This document shows positions 55,501 to 64,000 of a stretch of 64,000 nucleotides of DNA, piece by piece. Source of the DNA: Bradyrhizobium sp. WSM1417 (GTDB lineage Bacteria; Pseudomonadota; Alphaproteobacteria; Rhizobiales; Xanthobacteraceae); NCBI RefSeq assembly GCF_000515415.1, contig NZ_KI911783.1, positions 3,586,392 through 3,650,391 of the forward strand, in the 5' to 3' direction. The notes beneath the pieces are model-generated. The model was not told the origin of the DNA. It saw only the letters and a list, made by a program, of their open reading frames with translations, and made no database searches. Made by a program: the position numbers and the translations under genes. How positions within the stretch are numbered: the stretch's first letter is position 1; each line of letters begins with the position of its first letter.

Positions 55501-55927
55501 CAACGAGCGGCGCCGTGTCCGCTGTGCCGGCGTCGTGCTGGTACGGCAGCGGCCGGGCAGCGCCAGCGGCGTCGTGTTCATGACACTGGAGGACGAAACC
55601 GGCATCGCCAATATCGTGGTATGGCCGAAGATCATGGAGCAGTACCGGAAGGAGGTGATGGGCGCACGCCTCATCCTGGTCGAGGGCTATATCCAGAGCA
55701 GCCCCGAAAAGGTGACGCACCTCATTGCCCAGCGGATGATCGACCGTTCGCACGATCTGGTCGGCCTCGCCAACGACGCCCTCGGCCGCAAGCGTCCGGT
55801 GCCAGCAGGCGCCACTGTGGTCGAACCGCTCAACGACGATCCCCGCGCCCACACGGATGCGCCCGCGCAAAAACTTCGCCATCCCCGCAACGTCCGCATC
55901 CTGCCGCCGTCGCGGGATTTCCATTGA
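52559..55927 (+). CDS. dnaE2: Error-prone DNA polymerase III alpha subunit DnaE2
   Basis: A 1,122-residue C-family polymerase that copies past lesions and causes SOS mutagenesis. The N-terminal PHP domain (IGITTNFSFLRGGSDPRAYV, IADHNTLAGVVRAWKE) is followed by the palm with the catalytic aspartates in PPDIDVDFEHSRREE. Tandem helix-hairpin-helix and OB-fold regions follow (NIVVWPKIMEQYRKEVMGA). The length and the SOS setting fit DnaE2 rather than the replicative DnaE. The start overlaps the imuB stop, completing a tight three-gene unit. A dispersed repeat follows, which may act as a terminator. Confidence 0.95.
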   Translation: MNTPTYAEIGITTNFSFLRGGSDPRAYVHQASILGIPVIGIADHNTLAGVVRAWKELDNDEVLHKPKLLIGTRIVFIDGTPDILVYPRDRAAYGRLCQLLTRGKRGDGITRIAKGECHLTFADLLAFSEGQLLILTLPHRFDAAQAQDILAKLKASRAEGVWLAASLIYRGDDRRRLAQLDDLAAKAKVPLLATNEVLYHHPARRPLQDVLTCIREKTTIEAVGRKLEANAERFLKTPREMARLFRDFPEAIAETMRFADKITFSLDQLKYQYPDEPVPRGKTAQGHLEDLTWAGVDKYFGGKIDDKLRATLKKELALIADLKYAHYFLTVHDIVHYARSQNILCQGRGSAANSAVCYVLGITSVDPTKVDLLFERFISKERLEPPDIDVDFEHSRREEVMQYVYRRYGRHRAAIIATVIHYRPRSAIRDVGKALGLTEDVTAALADTVWGSWGKGLNDMQVRQAGLDPQNSMINLAVELATELIEFPRHLSQHVGGYVLTQDRLDTYVPIGNAAMDDRTFIEWDKDDVDALSMMKVDVLALGMLTCIRKCFDLIEQHKGESWMLASVPQDDSKVYDMLCDGESLGVFQVESRAQMNMLPRLRPRTFYDLVIEVAIVRPGPIQGDMVHPYLRRRNGLEKVNYPSPSSEHGDKDELYRVLHKTLGVPLFQEQAMRIAIEAAKFTPEEANGLRRAMATFRNVGTIGKFEDKMIGNMIARGYAPDFARNCFEQIKGFGSYGFPESHAASFAQLVYISSWLKHYHPDAFCCGLLNSQPMGFYAPAQIVSDARKNGVEVRDIDVSYSFAQNTLEEGSGKYCAVRLGFRQIDGFHWLDEDEERLKRGAPRNEYAERAPDWADRIVAARNRRPFTSLEDFARDTGLPKRALILLADADAFRSLGLDRREALWQVRRLPDDVPLPLFEVATAREQPDEHARPLPVMPRAEQVVADYQTIRLSLKGHPMEFLREMFLRERIVACKDINHDNERRRVRCAGVVLVRQRPGSASGVVFMTLEDETGIANIVVWPKIMEQYRKEVMGARLILVEGYIQSSPEKVTHLIAQRMIDRSHDLVGLANDALGRKRPVPAGATVVEPLNDDPRAHTDAPAQKLRHPRNVRILPPSRDFH

Positions 55928-55954
55928 GGAATGTAGAGTACTCTGCTGCCACAC

Positions 55955-56034
55955 CGTCATTGCGAGCGCAGCGAAGCAATCCAGACTGTCACCGCGGAGA
56001 AATACTGGATTGCTTCGCTGCGCTCGCAATGACG
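55955..56034. repeat. Palindromic dispersed repeat, copy 2
   Basis: An 80-base palindrome (CGTCATTGCGAGCGCAGCG ... CGCTGCGCTCGCAATGACG), the most perfect of the three copies (others at 39485-39570 and 56885-56970). It lies between the convergent dnaE2 and SDR genes. Confidence 0.9.
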
Positions 56035-56042
56035 AGCTTGTT

Positions 56043-56813
56043 CTAAAAATTCACCCGGTTCGAGATCGCGCCGTCCACCACCAGGTTTGAGCCCGTGGTG
56101 AACCCCGACACCGGGCTCGCCAGAAACACCGCTGCGCTCGCGATCTCCTGTGGCGTCGCCATGCGGCCGGTGGGGTTACGCTTCATCGCATCATTGTAGC
56201 GCTCGGGCATGTTCTGCTCGATCGTATTCCAGACGCCGCCTTTGAAGTAGACGGTGCCGGGCGAGACCACGTTGACGCGGATCTTCTTCTTCGCGTACTG
56301 CCGCGCAAGTCCCTTTGCCATGTGGATCAATGCCGCCTTGATAGGGCCGTAGGAGCTCGCCGTGTCCGCTTGCGCCGCTGAAATCGAGGAGATGATGACG
56401 AAGGCGGCGTCGCCGCTGCTCGCACCGCTGGCCTCGAGGAACGGCCGCGCGGCGTCGAACGCATGCACGGCGCCGAGCAGGTCGAGCCGAAAATTCTGTT
56501 CCCACGATGGGGCATCATGGCCCTGCGCCATCGCGCCCGCGTTGGAGAACAGCATGTCGATGCCGCCAAGCTCCTTTGCAGCATTCTCGATCCAGGATTT
56601 CAGTGCCGCGCCGTCGGTGACGTCGACCGGGCCGCCGGTCGCGCGGACCCCGCTGGCCTTCAACTCCGTAACGGTGGCGGCAACCTGGTCAGCGTTGCGT
56701 GCACACACCGCGACATTGCTGCCTTCGCCGGCCAGCGTCGCCGCAATCGCCCGCCCGATGCCGCGCGTGCCGCCAAGCACGACGGCGTTCTTGCCTTTGA
56801 GACCGAGATCCAT
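56043..56813 (-). CDS. Short-chain dehydrogenase/reductase
   Basis: A 256-residue Rossmann-fold oxidoreductase. It has the classical SDR cofactor motif GGTRGIGRA, the NAG motif (FSNAGAMA), the serine in ISSISAAQ and the catalytic YGPIKAAL (Tyr-x3-Lys). I chose the ATG at 56813; the frame is open further upstream across a repeat. Blocks such as NPTGRMATPQEIASAAVFLAS and GSNLVVDGAISNRV match bacterial 3-oxoacyl-reductase-like SDRs. The substrate is unknown. Repeat copies flank it on both sides. Confidence 0.92.
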   Translation of the reverse strand: MDLGLKGKNAVVLGGTRGIGRAIAATLAGEGSNVAVCARNADQVAATVTELKASGVRATGGPVDVTDGAALKSWIENAAKELGGIDMLFSNAGAMAQGHDAPSWEQNFRLDLLGAVHAFDAARPFLEASGASSGDAAFVIISSISAAQADTASSYGPIKAALIHMAKGLARQYAKKKIRVNVVSPGTVYFKGGVWNTIEQNMPERYNDAMKRNPTGRMATPQEIASAAVFLASPVSGFTTGSNLVVDGAISNRVNF

Positions 56814-56884
56814 TGTTTGGTTTTCCTTTTTTGTTGGTCGCAGCGAGTGTAGCTGTTTCGAGAGACGCCCAAAAGCCTCCACGT

Positions 56885-56970
56885 CGTCATTGCGAGGAGC
56901 TCTTGCGACGAAGCAATCCAGACTGCCACCGCGGAAAGACTCTGGATTGCTTCGCTTCGCTCGCAATGAC
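56885..56970. repeat. Palindromic dispersed repeat, copy 3
   Basis: An 86-base copy (CGTCATTGCGAGGAGCTCTTG ... CTTCGCTCGCAATGAC) of the element also seen at 39485-39570 and 55955-56034. The left arm has a small insertion, so it is less perfect than copy 2. Confidence 0.88.
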
Positions 56971-56989
56971 TGTGTGGAAACAGCGGCCC

Positions 56990-57277
56990 TCACTCCGGTG
57001 CCGCCCCCACCGGCGGGCCGCCGGGCGGGCGGTGCAGGAATGTCAGTGAGACGTAGGCGCCGGCCCAGGAGCCGATCGCCGCGAAAGCCACATAGAAAGC
57101 GTTTTCGGTGTAGCTGATCACGGCATAGGAGGAGAGCATGTACCAGACCGCGCTCCAGTTCGCCGCCGGCACGCGCTTGCGCGCGATCACGGCCGAGGTG
57201 AACATGACATAGACCGCGTCGGTGGCCGCCGTTGCGATGAACACGGCGCCTGCAGTGAGAGGATCGATGGCGGCCAT
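56990..57277 (-). CDS. Small membrane protein of unknown function
   Basis: A 95-residue protein with about three hydrophobic segments (AGAVFIATAATDAVYVMFT, WYMLSSYAVISY, and FYVAFAAIGSWAGAYVSLTF) and a Pro/Gly-rich C-terminal tail. The ATG at 57277 follows AAGGA. It is divergent from the CoA-transferase gene 54 bases away. I recognise no named family, although similar short membrane proteins recur in Bradyrhizobium. It may interact with another membrane protein, but nothing in the sequence says which. Confidence 0.7.
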   Translation of the reverse strand: MAAIDPLTAGAVFIATAATDAVYVMFTSAVIARKRVPAANWSAVWYMLSSYAVISYTENAFYVAFAAIGSWAGAYVSLTFLHRPPGGPPVGAAPE

Positions 57278-57331
57278 TGCATGTCCTTGTGTGCTAATGC
57301 GATGGTCGCAAACTAAAGGGAGAGAAGGGTC

Positions 57332-58744
57332 ATGCAAAGCCCCACCGAGATTCTCAGTGGCATCTGGACCTCCGCCGGCGGTGACGCGGCCGCGCTCGCC
57401 CACGTGCGGCTGACGGGCGAGGAGCCGCAAATCCCGTCTTCGTTTCGCGTCGCAATTGCCGGCCAGACGACGATCGCCGCCGCCGGTCTTGCCGCCGCCG
57501 AAATCTCGAGATTGCGCAGCGGCGAGGCACAGGACGTTAGCGTCGACCTGCGCCATGCCGTCGCCGAATGCCGCTCCGAGCGCTATTTGCGCGTCGACGA
57601 CAAGCCGCCGCCGCCCGCCTGGGACGCCATAGCCGGCGTCTACAGAACCGGCGACAACCGCTTCGTCCGCTGCCACACCAATTTCCCGCATCATCGCGAC
57701 GCCGTCTGCAAGGTGCTCGGCTGCGAGCCCGAGCGCGAGAAGGTGGAGGCCGCATTGATGCAATGGAAGGGCGAGGATTTCGAGACTGCGGCTTACGCTG
57801 CGGGCGGCGTCGTTGCCCTGATGCGCTCCTACGACGAATGGTCGGCGCTGCCGCAGGCCCGCGCGCTTGCCGAATTGCCGCTGGTCTCGATCGAGAAGAT
57901 TGGCGAGGCCCCGCCGAAGCCGTGGCCGCAACGACCGTCAAAAGGCGATCGCCCGCTCGCAGGCCTGCGCGTGCTCGATCTCTCTCGCGTCATCGCGGGG
58001 CCCGTCGCCGGCCGCACGCTCGCCGCGCACGGCGCGGATGTGCTGCTCGTGTCAGGCCCCGCGCTGCCGGCCATTCCGTGGCTGACCATCGACACCGGCC
58101 GCGGCAAGCTCACCACCTTCATCGAGCTGAAAAGCAAGGCGGGGAGAGCGCAGATGCGCGCGCTGTTGAAGGACGCCGACATCTTCTCGCAAGGCTATCG
58201 CCCGCGCGCGCTTGCCGCTCTCGGCTTTACGCCGGAGGACGCAGCAAAAATCAATCCCGGCATCGTCTACGTGACGCTGTCGGCCTATGGCCATGCCGGT
58301 CCCTGGGCGGAACGGCGCGGCTTCGATTCTCTGGTGCAGACCACGACCGGCTTCAACCATGCCGAGGGACAGGCGGCCGGCCTCGATGGACCGAAGGAGT
58401 TGCCGGCACAGATGCTCGACCACGCCACCGGCTATCTGATGGCGTTCGGCGCGATGATGGCCAAGGCGCGCCAGGCTCGCGAAGGCGGCAGCTGGCACGT
58501 GCGCGTGTCGTTGGCGCAGACCGGGCGCTGGCTGTGGAATCTCGGACGGCTCGAAAATGGCCTGAACACCCCGGATATTACGGGCGAGGCCGTACATGCT
58601 GCATTCATCGAGAGCATGCCATCTGGCTTCGGCACGTTGAAGGCGGTGCGCCATTCAGCGCTGCTGTCGAAGACGCCGGCGCAATGGAGCCGTCCGGCGA
58701 TGCCGCTCGGCAGTCATCCGGCAGAGTGGCCGGTGACAAGCTGA
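57332..58744 (+). CDS. CaiB/BaiF family CoA-transferase
   Basis: A 470-residue class III CoA-transferase, which moves CoA between carboxylic acids by way of an enzyme-bound anhydride on an aspartate. Blocks: GLRVLDLSRVIAGPVAGRTLA, WLTIDTGRGKLTTFIEL, IVYVTLSAYGHAGPWAERRG, and DHATGYLMAFGAMMAKAR. The first 200 residues form an extra N-terminal region (DLRHAVAECRSERYLRVD), so the protein is longer than the typical 400. The start follows AAGGG. The acyl substrate is unknown. The stop codon falls in an 11-base tandem duplication. Confidence 0.88.
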   Translation: MQSPTEILSGIWTSAGGDAAALAHVRLTGEEPQIPSSFRVAIAGQTTIAAAGLAAAEISRLRSGEAQDVSVDLRHAVAECRSERYLRVDDKPPPPAWDAIAGVYRTGDNRFVRCHTNFPHHRDAVCKVLGCEPEREKVEAALMQWKGEDFETAAYAAGGVVALMRSYDEWSALPQARALAELPLVSIEKIGEAPPKPWPQRPSKGDRPLAGLRVLDLSRVIAGPVAGRTLAAHGADVLLVSGPALPAIPWLTIDTGRGKLTTFIELKSKAGRAQMRALLKDADIFSQGYRPRALAALGFTPEDAAKINPGIVYVTLSAYGHAGPWAERRGFDSLVQTTTGFNHAEGQAAGLDGPKELPAQMLDHATGYLMAFGAMMAKARQAREGGSWHVRVSLAQTGRWLWNLGRLENGLNTPDITGEAVHAAFIESMPSGFGTLKAVRHSALLSKTPAQWSRPAMPLGSHPAEWPVTS

Positions 58745-58889
58745 CGTGAAGCTGACGTGTCGCAAATTTTTAACGCAAACCGAAAGGCGCCCGGCGTTTT
58801 TTAGGTTGTTTGAAATCACAATTCGGCACTATTAGCGCGACCGATGACGCCGGCATCCGCTGGTATCATCGCAGACATGACCGGGCCCC

Positions 58890-60134
58890 ATGGTAGTTGA
58901 AAATACCAAGCGATTGCAGGTGCTTACAAAACAACGGGTAATTACATCCGTAGTTTTACTAGCTCTTGCCGGTGCCGGGGCCTACGGCTTCCTCCATGCG
59001 GGAGCGAAGGAGAAGAACCACTCCGAGATCTCCAGCCAGTCGCGCAGGAATGCGCAGAACTTCACGCCGACGCCGTCGGAATGGGCAACGCTGACGATCG
59101 AGCCGGTCAAGGCCAAGACCTTCCGCGCCGAGTATGTCACCGAGGGTAAGGTCGCAGTCGACGAGGACCGTTCGACGCCGGTGTTCTCGCCCTATGCGGG
59201 CCGGGTGACCAAGCTGCTCGCCAAGCCCGGCGAGGTGCTGAAGCAAGGTCAACCGCTGTTCACGATCGAGGCCGCCGACACCGTGCAGGCCCAGAACGAT
59301 TTCATTGCGGCGATGAGTTCGCAGAACAAGGCGAAGTCGGCGATCGATCTTGCCGACATCCAGTTCAAGCGCGCCAAGGACCTCTACGAGGGCCACGCCA
59401 TCCCGCTGAAGGACTATCAGCAGGCGGAAGCGACCCAGGTTCAGGCGCAGAATGACATGCGCTCATCGGCGACGGCGCTCGAAGCCGCGCGCAACAAGCT
59501 GCGTATCCTCGGCTTCACCGACGAGACCATCAAGGCGTTCCAGGACAAGGGCGTCATCAATCCGGAGGTCACGATCTATTCGCCGATCGCGGGCACGGTC
59601 GTGCAGCGTAAGATCGGTCCCGGCCAGTACGTCAATTCCGGCGCCAGCGATCCGGTCTTCGTGGTGGGCGACCTCTCCACGGTCTGGCTCACCGCCTTCG
59701 TGCGCGAGAGCGATGCGGCTGCCGTGTGCGTCGGGCAGGACATCAGCGTCAACGTGATGGCGCTGCCGGGCCGCCCCTTGACTGCCAAGGTCAACTACGT
59801 CGCCGCCGCGATCGATCCGAACACCCGCCGCTTGTTGGTCCGCGCCACCATCGACAACAAGGACGGTCTGCTCAAGCCGGAGATGTTCGCCAACGTCACG
59901 ATCTATTCGTTCGGCGACCGCGCCGCGCCGGCGGTACCGAAGCAGGCCTTGATCTACGAAGCCGACAAGGTCCGCCTCTGGGTCGCACGCGAGGACAAGT
60001 CGGTCGAGCTGCGCGAGATCAAGATCGGTCTCATCAATGGCAATCTCGTCGAGGTCACCAGCAATCTGAAGCCCGGCGAGCAGGTTGTCACCAAAGGCAG
60101 CCTGTTCATCGACCGCGCGGCGTCCGGCAGCTGA
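58890..60134 (+). CDS. RND efflux periplasmic adaptor (CusB/CzcB-like)
   Basis: A 414-residue membrane-fusion protein of the HlyD/CusB type. An N-terminal membrane anchor (VITSVVLLALAGAGAYGFL) leads to an alpha-beta barrel (VFSPYAGRVTKLLAKPGEVL), a helical hairpin (DIQFKRAKDLYEGHAIPLKD), the lipoyl-like half, and the C-terminal domain (LLVRATIDNKDGLLKPEMF). It links the inner-membrane pump to an outer-membrane channel. No outer-membrane factor gene lies beside it. The gene is followed by the pump gene 36 bases on. The ATG at 58890 has no clear ribosome binding site. Export of metals or small toxic compounds is likely. Confidence 0.9.
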   Translation: MVVENTKRLQVLTKQRVITSVVLLALAGAGAYGFLHAGAKEKNHSEISSQSRRNAQNFTPTPSEWATLTIEPVKAKTFRAEYVTEGKVAVDEDRSTPVFSPYAGRVTKLLAKPGEVLKQGQPLFTIEAADTVQAQNDFIAAMSSQNKAKSAIDLADIQFKRAKDLYEGHAIPLKDYQQAEATQVQAQNDMRSSATALEAARNKLRILGFTDETIKAFQDKGVINPEVTIYSPIAGTVVQRKIGPGQYVNSGASDPVFVVGDLSTVWLTAFVRESDAAAVCVGQDISVNVMALPGRPLTAKVNYVAAAIDPNTRRLLVRATIDNKDGLLKPEMFANVTIYSFGDRAAPAVPKQALIYEADKVRLWVAREDKSVELREIKIGLINGNLVEVTSNLKPGEQVVTKGSLFIDRAASGS

Positions 60135-60170
60135 TCGACGGGCCGGGAAAAAGACAAGCTGAAGACCTGA

Positions 60171-63287
<3,117 letters not shown>

Positions 63288-63289
63288 CG

Positions 63290-64000
63290 TCAAAACCCGT
63301 ACAGTCGCGCCGGGTTATCGACCAGGATATTTTTGCGCACATCCGCATCCGGCGCCCACACCGGAAGCTGGTTGAGCAGGCGGCCGTCGTCGATCTGGTA
63401 GAGCGGCGCGATGTCGGTGGCTTTGCGTCCCTCGACACGGCTCGAATCCGGATGCGGCCAGTCCGTGCCCCAGACGATGCGGTCCGCATTCGCCGCGATC
63501 AGCGCGCGGGCATACGGCGCCATGTCCTGATAGTCGGGCGCGAGCTTCGAGGAGCGATAGGCGCCGGAAATCTTGACATAGGCCTTGCCGGATTTCACCA
63601 GCGCGACCAGATCGGCAAATCCCGGCTGCTCCAGTCCAAGCGAAGCCTCGAGGCCGCCGAAATGGTCGAATACAACGGGTACCGGCGCCGTCTCGACGAG
63701 GTCCTTGATTGCCGAGATCATGGGGAGCGTGGTGTAAAGTTGCACGTGCCAGCCGCGCGCCTTCATGCGCTCGACTGCGGCGGTGAAGCGCGGTCGGCCG
63801 ACATTGGGGTCGTTGACGCCGCCGGTCGCAAGATTGAGGCGGACACCGCGAAAGCCGTCTGCTTGCATCGCGTCGAGCTGGGCCTCGGTCGTTTTGTCGT
63901 CGATCACGGCCACCCCGCGCGCGGCCGCGCCGCGCGCCTTCATGCCGAACAGGGTGGAGGAATTATCGGTGCCGTAGACGCTCGGCGTCACGATCACAAC
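63290..64000 (-). CDS. Amidohydrolase family protein (2-pyrone-4,6-dicarboxylate lactonase-like), partial
   Basis: The C-terminal 235 or so residues of a TIM-barrel amidohydrolase; the gene's 5' end lies beyond the window. Seen: MQADGFRGVRLNLATGG, VPVVFDHFGGLEASLGLEQ, YVKISGAYRSSKLAPDYQD, and the C-terminal metal block VWGTDWPHPDSS. This is the amidohydrolase-2 branch that includes pyrone-dicarboxylate lactonase and related ring-cleavage enzymes. The substrate is unknown. It converges on the CusA-type pump gene. Confidence 0.85.
   Translation of the reverse strand, partial: VVIVTPSVYGTDNSSTLFGMKARGAAARGVAVIDDKTTEAQLDAMQADGFRGVRLNLATGGVNDPNVGRPRFTAAVERMKARGWHVQLYTTLPMISAIKDLVETAPVPVVFDHFGGLEASLGLEQPGFADLVALVKSGKAYVKISGAYRSSKLAPDYQDMAPYARALIAANADRIVWGTDWPHPDSSRVEGRKATDIAPLYQIDDGRLLNQLPVWAPDADVRKNILVDNPARLYGF

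Overview
The window is chromosomal DNA of a GC-rich alphaproteobacterium, most probably a Bradyrhizobium or a close relative such as Rhodopseudomonas. The grounds are a complete hopanoid core (hpnC-hpnD-hpnE-shc-hpnG, hpnH, ispH, hpnN, hpnO) with a hopanoid C-2 methylase (hpnP) nearby, a FixK-type box, a sigma-EcfG-type promoter, a GAAC-N7-GAAC SOS box, an imuA-imuB-dnaE2 mutasome, and several families of dispersed palindromic repeats. I see no tRNA or rRNA gene, CRISPR array, insertion sequence or phage gene. Gene density is high and most genes are intact.

Layout. 1-3863: end of a transglutaminase/DUF2126 gene, an ATP-grasp/alpha-E fusion and a second transglutaminase, a poorly characterised amidoligase-type locus. 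4080-8125: HD-domain protein, alpha/beta hydrolase, folE, and a Rieske-FAD reductase. 8143-13584: HdeD-like membrane protein behind a FixK box, an amino-acid-type ABC binding protein, an acyl-CoA dehydrogenase, an RlpA-like protein and an exported cupin. 13642-18102 (minus): AI-2E-type transporter with an extra C-terminal domain, a stretch holding a tiny minus-strand reading frame and terminator, and a chemoreceptor. 18323-24808: eutB-hpnP-eutC, then an MMPL-type RND transporter.

26318-39459 is the hopanoid region. HpnC, HpnD and HpnE make squalene, Shc cyclises it to hopene, HpnH (opposite strand) adds adenosine, HpnG removes adenine, HpnO aminates the side chain, HpnN moves hopanoids to the outer membrane, and IspH supplies the isoprenoid precursors. 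HpnP would add the C-2 methyl group. A convincing general-stress (EcfG-type) promoter lies before hpnN.

39584-42372 (minus) holds a Tat-exported phosphoesterase, a Tat-exported cupredoxin, an ECF sigma factor and a zinc-motif anti-sigma factor. 42560-47347 carries a GMC oxidoreductase, an M20 amidohydrolase and a PiT phosphate transporter. 47446-55927 is a DNA-damage island: udgX and its radical-SAM partner diverge from imuA-imuB-dnaE2 around one LexA box. 56043-64000 carries an SDR, a small membrane protein, a CaiB-type CoA-transferase, a CusB/CusA-type efflux pair and the 3' part of an amidohydrolase.

Functions are inferred from recognised motifs and gene order read by eye; no database search was run.
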